From the NCBI RefSeq assembly GCF_033971905.1, contig NZ_JALBUT010000006.1:96524-160523 (forward strand): a stretch of DNA of 64,000 bases. Direction: 5' to 3'. Under the pieces are notes generated by a model that searched no databases, was not told where the DNA came from, and saw nothing but the letters and a program-made list of their open reading frames with translations. Shown piece after piece: positions 24,219 through 33,225 of this stretch. This DNA is from Intestinicryptomonas porci. Lineage in GTDB: Bacteria > Verrucomicrobiota > Verrucomicrobiia > Opitutales > Intestinicryptomonadaceae. The translations under genes and the position numbers were made by a program. Numbering within the stretch: the first letter of the stretch is position 1; the number at the start of each line of letters is the position of its first letter.

Positions 24219-25298
24219 TTATTTTTCAATCAGTTCTTTAAGGGCAAGCAAAGACTGAGCATAAATTTCATCCGCCAGAGCTTTCAAATTTGCCTGCATT
24301 TTGCCATATTCGCCCGCAGACATTTTTACGCACCGTTCCAAGGCTTCGGAATAGCTTGAAGAATCTGAATATATGACGGAGTTTTTGCCGTTAAACCCGT
24401 TTATCGGCGCGAATTTCTCCTGAATTACAACGGGCTTCAAAAAGCCGTAAACAAGCTGAAACGCCCCGCTCGTGCCGGTTGTTATGTAGCGCAAATGCGG
24501 CGCGAAATCAGGCTCGTAAGAAGTCAAAAAGAAATCCGCCTTTTCAACTTCATCATACATATCTTTAAACGGAAGCGAGCCTTTAAGCTCCACATAGGGC
24601 TTTATTTTTTCGGGCAAATTCACTGCCCCCTTCCCCACCGCGATAAGCTTCACGTTCGTTATGCCGCGGTCTATAAGCTTTTCAAACGCGCTAAGAATTA
24701 TGGAACAATCCCTGCGCTTATCCTGCAACGCGCCAACGACAATGAATTTTACGATGTCTTCGCTTTTATTCGTTATGCGTACATTTCCAAAGTAATGCGG
24801 GTTTACCACAACGCTCTTTGCGCCCTTGTAGTCGGGCTTGCGCAGGGTTATGATATTTTCGTCCCAAGTTCCGCCATCGACCGCAGGCTTTATTTCGTGC
24901 TCGACAAACAGGGTTTTCTGTCCGGGGAGCTTCTTCGCAAAAAACTCGTACGCGCCGTTATAATCCCTGCCGTTCGAGAGCTTGCCGACCGTTGTCACCA
25001 AAATGCCTTTGGCGTTCGCCAAACCCTTTTTCAAAAAGAACTTCCTTGCCTTTGAACGACTGATGCTGTTTAAAATCAAATTCGGGTCTGAAAACCTGCA
25101 AAACACACCCTCTTTCAGCTTTTCGGGATTTACAATGACGGAAACCTTATAACCCAAATCAAGCAAATATTTTGCATAGCCTGGCACGACCTCGGAATGC
25201 GACTTCGAACAAGGCTCCCAGACAAAAAACGTGCCGGCATCCGAAAAAGGCTCGGACGCGCCAAAAAACAGATTTTTAAACCAGTCTAAAATTGCCAT
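24219..25298 (-). CDS. Glycosyltransferase family 4-like protein
   Basis: A 359-residue protein, started at ATG 25298; a TTG 15 nt upstream is less likely. Two Rossmann-like halves are suggested. The N-terminal half includes YAKYLLDLGYKVSVIVNPEK; the second starts at IVKFIVVGALQDKRRDCSII, the typical GT4/GT1 second-domain entry ('f.ivGrl...K...lli.Af..l'). VKLIAVGKGAVNLPEKIKPY and 'KADFFLTSYEPDFAPHLRYI' follow. The usual E-x7-E motif is not obvious in its standard form. The acceptor is unknown. It stands alone between an RHH-like gene (convergent) and the large PEP-CTERM gene. Confidence 0.75.
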   Translation of the reverse strand: MAILDWFKNLFFGASEPFSDAGTFFVWEPCSKSHSEVVPGYAKYLLDLGYKVSVIVNPEKLKEGVFCRFSDPNLILNSISRSKARKFFLKKGLANAKGILVTTVGKLSNGRDYNGAYEFFAKKLPGQKTLFVEHEIKPAVDGGTWDENIITLRKPDYKGAKSVVVNPHYFGNVRITNKSEDIVKFIVVGALQDKRRDCSIILSAFEKLIDRGITNVKLIAVGKGAVNLPEKIKPYVELKGSLPFKDMYDEVEKADFFLTSYEPDFAPHLRYITTGTSGAFQLVYGFLKPVVIQEKFAPINGFNGKNSVIYSDSSSYSEALERCVKMSAGEYGKMQANLKALADEIYAQSLLALKELIEK

Positions 25299-25443
25299 AA
25301 AAATTTCATACAAATAAAAACCCTATCCCAAAGCAAGTCAAGTTCAGGCGACACAAGACGAAGATTTTAATCAGCCGCAAAATATGTTTTTTTCGCAATG
25401 TAAAATACATAAAATCCCATAATACCAAAATATAAACTAAAAA

Positions 25444-25474
25444 AAGAAGACTACCCGAAAAGGCAGTCTTCCAT
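25444..25474 (-). terminator. Terminator after second PEP-CTERM gene
   Basis: The GAAGACT/AGTCTTC stem with a T-rich 3' side on the minus strand lies 25 nt downstream of the stop. Confidence 0.7.
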
Positions 25475-25497
25475 TGATTTTCTTGCAATTTATAAAA

Positions 25498-28290
25498 TTA
25501 CTTTCTTCTGCGGTACGCCGCAAATGCGAGAGCCAAAGCTCCGAAAATTGCCGCGTATGTAGAAGGTTCAGGAATTACAGTAGCCCCTGTATAGTAAACT
25601 ACGAAATCCTTGTAGCCGCTGTTTTCAAGGCTGTCTTCAACCGCAAAGGTGTAGGATTCGTTATCCAAGCCTCTGGTTATGACTTCCATCTGCTCCAAGA
25701 CTTCATTATATTCAAAACTATACCAATATTCGGCAATTTTATTTTCAAGGTTGCCGTCCGCGCTTGAAATCAAAACAAAGCGTTCGTTATCGTAATTGCC
25801 CGACATTCCGGAGAAGTCAACGCTCAAAATTCCGTTGAAGGAATTTTCGATATTGTTTGTAATCTTGATTGCGGAAATACCGGTATCATCGAATTTGTAT
25901 TCCAAAACGCCGCCGATGCGCTCATCAAGAGAAGTCCACGCGCCGCTCATCATTCTGAAAGTTCTTGTTTCAATGGAAGAACCGCCGCCGACAATGCGCA
26001 TTATTGCAGTTCCGCTCGAAGCGATGCCGTTGCCGAATTTAAGCTCAGTAAACAAAGCGTCGTTGCCCGAACCGCGAACTTCAAAAAGTCCTGTTCCGCC
26101 CAAGTAATCCTTGCCGCCGTATTCGTGAACTTTCATTATAACGCCGCCGCCTGTGCTTGTGCGCAAAGTTGTGTTGCCCGCCATGATGAATTCGCGAACA
26201 GCAGTAGATTCGACCATCTGACCTTCCAATGCAATCGTCGTATTTGTAACGATGAGATTATTCTTCTTTTCCGCAGAATCGCTCTTGGAATAGAAGCGGT
26301 ATGTGCCGGCAGTCGAATTGTTGTTGCCAAAATTGAATGTGTTTATATTTGCAGTGTTGCCGGAACCTTGCATTTCAAACAAGTACATGGCGTCGTCGCC
26401 TTGGAACAAGCCGCTAAAGTGCAAATTCTTTTGGGCTTCAAAAGTGCCGTTAGTGCCGAGCATTCTGATTGCGTAAGTACCGCCCGTATTGCCTTCATTG
26501 CCGGGATGGACGTTCATCTGTCCTTTTGAAATGAAAGAAGAGCCGTTGCCCAAAAGCTTGATGCCGACTTCGCCCGAACGCATAGCACCATTCTGGGTAC
26601 TGTATCCATTGTCTGCATTAGTTGTAAGCGTTGCGCCGTCTTTTACAACATAGTAGCTAACTGCATCTCCGCCTTCAATATCCGACTGTGAGAAGCTTGC
26701 GCTGTTTAACGTTGCGTTTACCCCGTTTGAGAACACCAATTCCTGCTGACCGGAAGCATTGTTTGTCAAACGGAAATTCTTGACCGACGTAAATGTTGCA
26801 ACGCCGATTTCAACCGATGCGACAGAATCGCCCTCGATTTTAGACGAATACATATTGAAGTCGGAATTTGTAAACGAAAGAGTATTCGTGCTTCCCAAGA
26901 AATCAATGTCTATTCTGCTGTTGCCGTGCGAATAAACATTCATGCCGTTTGTCTGGAATGTCGAATTTGTGGCATCGGCAGTTGAAATGTTGATTTCCGC
27001 TTCAGAAACATTTGTATGATTCCAGCCGCCCTTAACATTAAAATTGCCGCCAATTTGGAATATATTGTTGTCTCCGCTCATAATGAAGTTGGCAGTGCCG
27101 CCGAAATCCTCATTTCTTGCAACATCAAATGAACCGACTGTCTGGTACTTTGCATTGCCCTTCATCAAGAAGTTCGTATTCCAAGTGCTGTCTGCATTTG
27201 TGCGGGCAAGATTCCAAATGGTTTGACCAAAAGCGGCAAACCTTGCCATATTGTCGGCACTGTCGCCTTCCATTTCAAAGGTGAAAGAACCCATGGTGTG
27301 CTGGCTCTTTGTGCCATCCTGTGCGCCCAATATAACATTCTTTGCCGAAACTTTACCGCCGTTTGTGATTGCGAATTTAAAGAAACTTTCTTCGCTCGTT
27401 GCCCTGCCGACTTGCAAAGTGAGGTCAGCCCCTGTCATTCCGGAATTTGTAATATCGGAAGAAAAGTCGTAATAAGTTACACCGGTAGCCTTGCCGTCAC
27501 CCCCCAAAGTAAGAACACCGGCACCGTTCCAAACTGAACCATTTGTAATGACAACCGAATTCTGATAATTTTGATTATCAGCTCCGGTATTCATAACGTG
27601 ATTACCCCAGCCGTTGTTTGTGCCGAGATTGTTTATGTTCCAAACATTGTAAGTGGAATTATCAAAAGTGAGCGTACCCTTACCATTCATTCCCAATGGA
27701 TTAACTTCTGTATTTCGATTGAGAGTCGCACCATTTTGGAATACCGCATTGACCTTGCCGACATTGTTTTGGACCGTTCCGACATTAACACTGCCGTTAA
27801 CCGTACCGCCGTCCACCAAGAATGCCACAAAATCATCAGCAACAGTGTTAGAAGGACTCCACCAACGAATTGGACGATTGGCATCCATCGTCAAAACACC
27901 GTTTTTGTTCACTACAACACTCGAACGCCCCGTTATTTCCAAAAACGTATCTTTCGAGCCTGTTGCAACAAAATGCAACGTTGAAATCTGATCTCCTTCT
28001 GTATCGCCAATGACAAGCTTTGTGTCATTTTCCAAATACATCGAAGCGTCTTCGAGCATATTGACAGTCTGTCCGCCGACAATTTTAACAGTGGAAGAAG
28101 TGGAATTGTTGACATTCAAATAAAACCTGTCGCGAGGTTGCGTAGTTTCCGTTTTAGTCCATTCAATGTCCGACCAATTTATGTCGGTAGGCTCCGAAGT
28201 TTCAAACTTCCAGTCGTAAATCTGCGCAAAAGAAGGGATAGCCGCAAATGCGACAAGGGTTGATAATGAGGTTAGTATTAACTTTTTCAT
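25498..28290 (-). CDS. PEP-CTERM secreted beta-helix protein, 930 aa
   Basis: A 930-residue secreted protein. The signal peptide is MKKLILTSLSTLVAFAAIPSFA. The body is a long Asn/Thr/Ser/Gly-rich repeat region with recurring elements such as 'NGGKVSAKNVILG', 'RIVGGGSSIETRTFRMMSG' and 'FLMKGNAKYQTVG', consistent with a parallel beta-helix of the autotransporter-like type. The C-terminus is a full PEP-CTERM signal: VIPEP near residue 905, then STYAAIFGALALAFAAYRRRK. It shares with the first PEP-CTERM protein the same 'PEPxTYAAIFGAL' tail and the same architecture, so both probably use the same sorting enzyme, which is not encoded here. A likely promoter (TTGACA at 28342-28347, 16-nt spacer, TAAACT) precedes it. 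Confidence 0.88.
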   Translation of the reverse strand: MKKLILTSLSTLVAFAAIPSFAQIYDWKFETSEPTDINWSDIEWTKTETTQPRDRFYLNVNNSTSSTVKIVGGQTVNMLEDASMYLENDTKLVIGDTEGDQISTLHFVATGSKDTFLEITGRSSVVVNKNGVLTMDANRPIRWWSPSNTVADDFVAFLVDGGTVNGSVNVGTVQNNVGKVNAVFQNGATLNRNTEVNPLGMNGKGTLTFDNSTYNVWNINNLGTNNGWGNHVMNTGADNQNYQNSVVITNGSVWNGAGVLTLGGDGKATGVTYYDFSSDITNSGMTGADLTLQVGRATSEESFFKFAITNGGKVSAKNVILGAQDGTKSQHTMGSFTFEMEGDSADNMARFAAFGQTIWNLARTNADSTWNTNFLMKGNAKYQTVGSFDVARNEDFGGTANFIMSGDNNIFQIGGNFNVKGGWNHTNVSEAEINISTADATNSTFQTNGMNVYSHGNSRIDIDFLGSTNTLSFTNSDFNMYSSKIEGDSVASVEIGVATFTSVKNFRLTNNASGQQELVFSNGVNATLNSASFSQSDIEGGDAVSYYVVKDGATLTTNADNGYSTQNGAMRSGEVGIKLLGNGSSFISKGQMNVHPGNEGNTGGTYAIRMLGTNGTFEAQKNLHFSGLFQGDDAMYLFEMQGSGNTANINTFNFGNNNSTAGTYRFYSKSDSAEKKNNLIVTNTTIALEGQMVESTAVREFIMAGNTTLRTSTGGGVIMKVHEYGGKDYLGGTGLFEVRGSGNDALFTELKFGNGIASSGTAIMRIVGGGSSIETRTFRMMSGAWTSLDERIGGVLEYKFDDTGISAIKITNNIENSFNGILSVDFSGMSGNYDNERFVLISSADGNLENKIAEYWYSFEYNEVLEQMEVITRGLDNESYTFAVEDSLENSGYKDFVVYYTGATVIPEPSTYAAIFGALALAFAAYRRRK

Positions 28291-28319
28291 AAGTATTTAA
28301 ATTATAAGATTTGAAATTA

Positions 28320-28347
28320 AGTTTAAAACCGAAAGATTTACTGTCAA
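28320..28347 (-). promoter_or_regulatory. Candidate promoter of second PEP-CTERM gene
   Basis: On the minus strand, TTGACA (28347-28342), a 16-nt spacer and TAAACT (28325-28320), with the start codon 30 nt further on. The -35 is perfect, the -10 weak. Confidence 0.4.
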
Positions 28348-28538
28348 CACTTATTTCGTAAAAAATTTCATAACTAACTAAAAATCAACAAACCCATACC
28401 TAAAATAATAATCAAATAAAATATAAAACCCGATGCAAATAAGGAAAATTCGCTTAAAACAAAAAAAGTATGGACAAATTCTCAATATAATGTAGATTTC
28501 TCATTTTAATAATCGCGAAAACGCGATTCTGTTTTAAC

Positions 28539-28623
28539 GCTTGAGTGGCGGAATGGTAGACGCTGCGGACTTAAAATCCGCTGACTTTAAACAGTCGTAC
28601 GGGTTCAAGTCCCGTCTTAAGCA
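28539..28623 (+). tRNA. tRNA-Leu (TAA)
   Basis: An 85-nt class II tRNA. The acceptor GCTTGAG pairs with CTTAAGC, the anticodon stem GCGGA/TCCGC encloses CTTAAAA (anticodon TAA), and there is a short variable arm (TGACTTTAAACAGTCG). The 3' CCA is not encoded (the discriminator A is followed by TAA). Confidence 0.95.
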
Positions 28624-28624
28624 T

Positions 28625-28657
28625 AAAAATCCCGAGGCATTGGCGTCGGGATTTTTT
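28625..28657 (+). terminator. Terminator after tRNA-Leu (TAA)
   Basis: The ATCCCGA/TCGGGAT stem with a T-run immediately follows the tRNA gene. Confidence 0.85.
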
Positions 28658-28848
28658 GCATAATACCTGTGCCCCGCCCCAACATCATTGCGATAATCCC
28701 CGTTTACACCTTGTACTTACTTCAACCGCATCAATCCGTCCACAAACTACTTTTTGGGGACTTTTCAAGCCAAAATAGGGATATTTTGCGGATTGCAAGC
28801 GAACGGCAAGCGGAGGTTGAAAAAGCCCGCAATCCCTTTATTCATCAA

Positions 28849-28884
28849 CAAAAAAGCCCCTAAACGTTTTAATTTAGGGGCTTC
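28849..28884 (-). terminator. Terminator after tRNA-Leu (CAG)
   Basis: The AGCCCCTAAA/TTTAGGGGCT perfect stem, with a T-run on the minus strand, lies just downstream of the second tRNA-Leu. Confidence 0.85.
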
Positions 28885-28892
28885 AAAAACAG

Positions 28893-28974
28893 TGCTTTAG
28901 AAGGGACTTGAACCCTTACGCCTCGCGGCATACGAACCTGAATCGTACGTGTCTGCCAATTCCACCACTAAAGC
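28893..28974 (-). tRNA. tRNA-Leu (CAG)
   Basis: An 82-nt class II tRNA. The acceptor GCTTTAG pairs with CTAAAGC, the anticodon stem TACGA/TCGTA encloses TTCAGGT (anticodon CAG), and the variable arm is GCCGCGAGGC. No encoded CCA (the discriminator A is followed by CTG). It is convergent with the first tRNA-Leu. Confidence 0.95.
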
Positions 28975-29027
28975 TTGATTTAAAGACAATGAATAAAGTC
29001 TTAATGCGCCGATTAGTCAAGTTTTCT

Positions 29028-30395
29028 TTAAAGCAAATTGTCTTTTGCGTATTTTACCGCGTGCTCAACGTCGAAAAAAGCCCCGTCAAGCTGCGCTTCG
29101 TATGCGGCATTCAAAATATCCTTGAACTTCACGCTTGGCGTAAGACCAAGCTCTATCAAATGCCTGCCAAGGAGTATCGGCTTTGGCGCAGAATCCTTTA
29201 TAGCGAGAGCTTCCGCCCTTTGCATAATCCACAAGCCCTGAGGGGAATCTTCGGGTTCGATGGGCGGGCGTCCGTTTCTATCGGCATCGTCGAGGCGCAC
29301 AAGGCGGTCGATGCGCTTCACCTTACCCGCAAGTCGGCGTATTGCCCCGTCTCCCGCATTGCTGCGCCAAAGATCCAAAACAGCCATATGACGCTCCACC
29401 AAAGGGACGACTTCCTCCACAATGGACTTCTCGCGCGTAAGATGCTCCAAAAATTTGCGCGCAACTTTGCCTCCAATAATATCGTGCCCGTAGGAATGTA
29501 TCGCGCCGTCGTCGCCAATCGTGGTGCATTTGGGTTTTCCCATGTCGTGGCATAGCACGGCAAGCCCAACAATCAAGTCTTCCCTATCGTCGCCTACCCG
29601 CTTTTTTGCGAAAGAATCCATGCAATGGGCGGTATGGACATAAACGTCGCCTTCGGGATGCCAGCGCGGATCTTGCGGGCAGTCCACCATATCCGCAAGT
29701 TCCCTGAAATATTTTACCCAGCCGCAATCCCGCAAGAAGAAGAGCCCCCTTGAAATTTCAACACCCTTTAAAATTAGTTTTTTCCACTCCTCAAAAATCC
29801 GCTCTTCGGGCAAATTTTCCATTTCGATTTTGGAGCATAGCTCGACAGTTTCGGGCGCGACGTCCAAGTTAAAGCGCGCCGCAAACTGCATTGCTCTTAG
29901 CACGCGCAAAGGGTCTTCCGAAAATCTTTCAGATGTGTGGCGGAGAATTTTATTCTTCAAGTCGCCCATCCCGCTGAATTCGTCTATGATATCGCCCGAA
30001 AGGATGTCGTATAAAATCGCGTTTATGGTGAAATCGCGGCGCGCGCATGCCTCTTTGGGCGTAAGAAACGGGTCGCCCACAATTTCAAACGCCTTATGCC
30101 CGATTCCCGTCTTGCGCTCGGTGCGCGGCATGCTGACATCAATGTCAAGCCCCTTTAAAATCCATACTCCAAAGCTTTTTCCGACAATTTCAAACCTGAA
30201 TTTTTTCGACAAAATCCTCTCGATTTTTTCCGCTTCAAGCCCGTATATCTCGACATCAACATCCTTAGGCTCGACTCCGAGCAGCGCATCGCGCACGCAT
30301 CCGCCGACGCAATACGCCCTTCCCCCCGCCGCGCAGGCTTCGCGCGCCAAAAATTCGCACGCCCTCTTAGATTTTTCATCCGCGAAAATTTTCAT
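29028..30395 (-). CDS. cca: CCA tRNA nucleotidyltransferase with HD domain
   Basis: A 455-residue class II CCA-adding enzyme that builds or repairs the 3' CCA of tRNAs. The nucleotidyltransferase head has AYCVGGCVRDALLGVEPKDV followed by DVEIYG (metal-binding DxD). RRDFTINAILYD (template-like motif) and SEDPLRVLRAMQFAARFNLD (primer-side helices) come next. The C-terminal half carries an HD-type phosphohydrolase region, with the His of HTAHCMDSF and the His-Asp of LCHDMGKPKC. I use ATG 30395 (MKIFADEK); two further in-frame ATGs lie within 12 nt upstream. Two tRNA-Leu genes beside it lack an encoded CCA, so the enzyme is needed for synthesis and not only repair. Confidence 0.93.
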   Translation of the reverse strand: MKIFADEKSKRACEFLAREACAAGGRAYCVGGCVRDALLGVEPKDVDVEIYGLEAEKIERILSKKFRFEIVGKSFGVWILKGLDIDVSMPRTERKTGIGHKAFEIVGDPFLTPKEACARRDFTINAILYDILSGDIIDEFSGMGDLKNKILRHTSERFSEDPLRVLRAMQFAARFNLDVAPETVELCSKIEMENLPEERIFEEWKKLILKGVEISRGLFFLRDCGWVKYFRELADMVDCPQDPRWHPEGDVYVHTAHCMDSFAKKRVGDDREDLIVGLAVLCHDMGKPKCTTIGDDGAIHSYGHDIIGGKVARKFLEHLTREKSIVEEVVPLVERHMAVLDLWRSNAGDGAIRRLAGKVKRIDRLVRLDDADRNGRPPIEPEDSPQGLWIMQRAEALAIKDSAPKPILLGRHLIELGLTPSVKFKDILNAAYEAQLDGAFFDVEHAVKYAKDNLL

Positions 30396-30480
30396 AAACA
30401 TTAGCATGTATAAAATTAGTTGTTGACGAATTTTGCAAGTGAAAGTTTAATTAAAAAAATCAACAAATTTTGAAAAATTT

Positions 30481-31230
30481 ATGCAAGGCAGCCAATTTTC
30501 ACTAAAAGGCAAAACGATATTGATAACAGGCGCGACTTCGGGAATTGGCAAGGAGTGCGCAAGAATTTTCGCAGAGCTCGGAGCAAATGTCGTTTTGAGC
30601 GGAAGAAGCGAAGAAAAACTTAAAGCTGTTGCAAACGAACTATGTTTGGGAAACAGACCTTTGATTTGCGCCGATTTAAGCGATGAAAATTCGCTTGCAA
30701 CCCTTGCGTGCGAAACTCCGCCTCTCGATGGCTTTGCGGCGTGCGCTGGCATACATTATTCGTCGCTTTTAAAATTTTCCGACGAAAATGAAATTGAAAA
30801 AATCATAAGCTTAAACTGCACGGCGCAAATAAAGCTGACACGGCATCTTTTAAGAAACAAGAAGTTCAACAAGGGGGCGTCCCTTGTCTTCATGTCTTCA
30901 ACAAGCGCGTTTCTGCCACAGCCCGCAATATCGGCATACTCTGCCTCGAAAGCCGCAATGATAGCATTTACAAAAGCATTGTCGGCTGAAATTGCGCCGC
31001 GCAAATGCAGGGCAAACGCAATCTGCCCCGCGCTCGTAAAAACTCCGATGACAGAGTCCTTTTTAAACCAAAATCCCGAACTCGCAAAAATCGACGAGGC
31101 AAAATATCCCCTCGGCTACGGGAAGCCCGAATATGTGGCAAACGCCGCGGCATTCCTGCTTTCAGACGCGTCTATTTGGATTACGGGAACAAGCCTTACG
31201 GTTGACGGCGGGCTTACAGGCTCAAAGTAA
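30481..31230 (+). CDS. Short-chain dehydrogenase/reductase, FabG-like
   Basis: A 249-residue classical SDR. The NAD(P)-binding motif is ILITGATSGIGKECARIFAE; 'GRSEEKL' with its Arg suggests NADPH preference. The catalytic set is LVFMSSTSAF (Ser) and YSASKAAMIAFTKAL (Tyr-x3-Lys). The end is WITGTSLTVDGGLTGSK, typical of FabG-like 3-oxoacyl reductases, although the 'NNAG' motif is replaced by ACAGIHYS. Its stop is followed directly by the ATG of the hexapeptide acetyltransferase gene, so they are one operon. The pair suggests modification of a sugar or acyl intermediate for surface polysaccharide; the substrate is unknown. Confidence 0.85.
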   Translation: MQGSQFSLKGKTILITGATSGIGKECARIFAELGANVVLSGRSEEKLKAVANELCLGNRPLICADLSDENSLATLACETPPLDGFAACAGIHYSSLLKFSDENEIEKIISLNCTAQIKLTRHLLRNKKFNKGASLVFMSSTSAFLPQPAISAYSASKAAMIAFTKALSAEIAPRKCRANAICPALVKTPMTESFLNQNPELAKIDEAKYPLGYGKPEYVANAAAFLLSDASIWITGTSLTVDGGLTGSK

Positions 31231-31803
31231 ATGAACATAATTGTTTGCGAAGACGATTTCGGATTGGACGTTTTTTGCTTTGCCAAAAGCGCAGGATGGA
31301 GCGTGTCGGGATTTTTAAGCCCGATAGAAATAAAAAATTTCCCGGCAGAATATTTGGGGATTATGGAAAATTACTCCCCGCAGGCGGAAGACGTGTTTTG
31401 CATTGCAATAAAAGACATAAAAAAGCGCATTGCCGCCGCCGATTTTTTGAAAAGAAAAAACGCGAAATTCGCCAAAATAATCCACCCGACCTGCGAAGTT
31501 TCGCGGCTTTCGGAAATATCGCAAGGAGTGATAATCGCCCCGTTTTGCCTTGTTTCGGCAGGGGCTGAAATCGGGGAATTTGCGATAATTGAAAGCCACT
31601 CGCAAATCGGGCATAACGCAAGCGCGGGGGCTTTTTCAAACATAGGCTCGCATTGTGATCTGACGGGATTTTGCAAAGTCGGGGACAGGTGCGACATCGC
31701 AAGCGGCTGCGCGCTCATTCCGAAAGTTAAAATCGCATCGGACGTAAAAATCAAGGCAAATTCGGCAATTATAAGCTCAAAGCGAAAGCCGGGGACATTC
31801 TGA
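31231..31803 (+). CDS. NeuD/PglD-like hexapeptide acyltransferase
   Basis: A 190-residue protein with the NeuD/PglD layout: an N-terminal Rossmann-like segment (residues 1-85, ending 'AADFLKRKNAKFAKIIHPTC') followed by left-handed beta-helix hexapeptide repeats (IAPFCLVSAGAEIGEFAIIE, SHSQIGHNASAGAFSNIGSH). The catalytic His is probably that of ESHSQIGHNA. Such enzymes acetylate amino- or hydroxyl-sugars. The end is short (KANSAIISSKRKPGTF), so it may lack the last cap. It is coupled to the SDR gene upstream (TAA-ATG junction). Confidence 0.82.
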   Translation: MNIIVCEDDFGLDVFCFAKSAGWSVSGFLSPIEIKNFPAEYLGIMENYSPQAEDVFCIAIKDIKKRIAAADFLKRKNAKFAKIIHPTCEVSRLSEISQGVIIAPFCLVSAGAEIGEFAIIESHSQIGHNASAGAFSNIGSHCDLTGFCKVGDRCDIASGCALIPKVKIASDVKIKANSAIISSKRKPGTF

Positions 31804-31809
31804 GCGTTT

Positions 31810-33018
31810 TCAGCTTTCCCCGAAGTCTGATTCCTCTTGGTAAATCCGCAAATCAAACAGTGGCAAAAGCGCGATGAACATATCCATGAAATCAGCCTGA
31901 ATGCGCTCAAATGCGACCCATTCGGTATTGTTCACAAAAAAGTAAAACTGAAGCGGAAGCCCTTGAGAAGTCGGTTCAAGTTCCCTTACCATATACGTCA
32001 TCTGCAAATTTACGCTTGGGTTATTCCTTATCAAAAATTCGGCGTAAGCCCTGAACAGCCCGAGATTGGTAAGCGTCTTGCCCTCCGCGTCCGCGCTAAA
32101 ATTTTCAGGAGTGAATTTTTCCAAGAAAGCAGATGTTTCGGATTTTTCACGCAATGACGCAAAATCTTTCGGCGAGCAAAATTTTATGCTTTGCTGGTCG
32201 ATGAGAATAGAGCGCATCACACGCCTTCCGCCGGAAATTTCCATAGTGCGCCAATTTTGAAAGGAATCGCTCACCAAGGCGTAAGGCGGAACAGTGGTTA
32301 TGGTGTTGTCGAAGTTGTAAACTTTCACGGCATTAAGCCCGACTTCAATAACGTTTCCGTCCGCATTGTACTTTTTGACGGTAATCCAGTCGCCAATTCT
32401 TAACATATCGTTTAGCGAAAGCTGAATTCCCGCCACAAAGCCCAAAATGGTATCCTTGAAAACCAGCATTAAAATCGCAGCCGACGCTCCCAACCCCGTG
32501 AGAAGAGAGCGCGGAGACTTGTCTATCAAAATGCCTATTATGATAATTGCCGCCACAAACACCACGACCACCTGAAATATTTGTACAAATCCCTTTACGT
32601 AATTGCCCCCGTTTGCCGCTTTCTTTTTTGAAAATATTTCATTCAGCGCGGAAAGCAGGGAGTTTAACAGGCGCACCCCCAAAACGATAATCCAAATCAG
32701 GCAAAAACGCTCGACTATGTTTGCGCCGGGCTCACCCGCGTAAAACACTGCGGGCAAAAACGCAAGGACAAGCAACGCGGGCAGAAAGCTCGCAAGCTTC
32801 CCAATCAAATTGTGGGAGGCAATGGCGTTTCTCACATAAGGATTTTTTCTCTCCAAAAATCTCTTTGCAATTTTAAAGAACACGATGCGCAAAACGCAGG
32901 CAAGGGCAAACGCCGCCGCAAAAATTAAAACGACAAATATAGCCGAAACGCAAAAATCTACTTTATCCTCGGAAATTGCCCCCAATTTTCCAGCCAAAAA
33001 ATCCCTTAATTTATCCAT
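31810..33018 (-). CDS. Mechanosensitive ion channel of the MscS family (YbdG-like)
   Basis: A 402-residue membrane protein with about five N-terminal membrane helices. The pore-lining helix and MscS domain follow: SLLTGLGASAAILMLVFKDT then ILGFVAGIQLSLNDMLRIGD and WITVKKYNADGNVIEVGLNA, all diagnostic. The cytoplasmic part has NTITTVPPYALVSDSFQNW, as in YbdG-type channels. It protects the cell from osmotic downshock. It ends close to, and convergent with, the NeuD-like gene. Confidence 0.92.
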   Translation of the reverse strand: MDKLRDFLAGKLGAISEDKVDFCVSAIFVVLIFAAAFALACVLRIVFFKIAKRFLERKNPYVRNAIASHNLIGKLASFLPALLVLAFLPAVFYAGEPGANIVERFCLIWIIVLGVRLLNSLLSALNEIFSKKKAANGGNYVKGFVQIFQVVVVFVAAIIIIGILIDKSPRSLLTGLGASAAILMLVFKDTILGFVAGIQLSLNDMLRIGDWITVKKYNADGNVIEVGLNAVKVYNFDNTITTVPPYALVSDSFQNWRTMEISGGRRVMRSILIDQQSIKFCSPKDFASLREKSETSAFLEKFTPENFSADAEGKTLTNLGLFRAYAEFLIRNNPSVNLQMTYMVRELEPTSQGLPLQFYFFVNNTEWVAFERIQADFMDMFIALLPLFDLRIYQEESDFGES

Positions 33019-33225
33019 GGTGCCCGCAAAAATTTTCCGTTAAAATCCGCAATTCAAAAAATACTTGAATAATGCCAAACAACATTTAGATTATATCGTC
33101 AGTTTTTAACACGAACTTTAATGTTAAGCCGCTTTAAGTTCAAGTTTTTTGCGCATTTTTGGCATGGGGTGCGGGGAATTACGAAGAATCGAATGCGCGC
33201 TTAAAAATTTTCCAAATATTTGCCT

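Noticed and set aside
28669..28863. 64-codon open frame between the two tRNA-Leu genes
   Set aside because: No ribosome site, no recognisable protein pattern, and its end runs into the terminator of tRNA-Leu (CAG).
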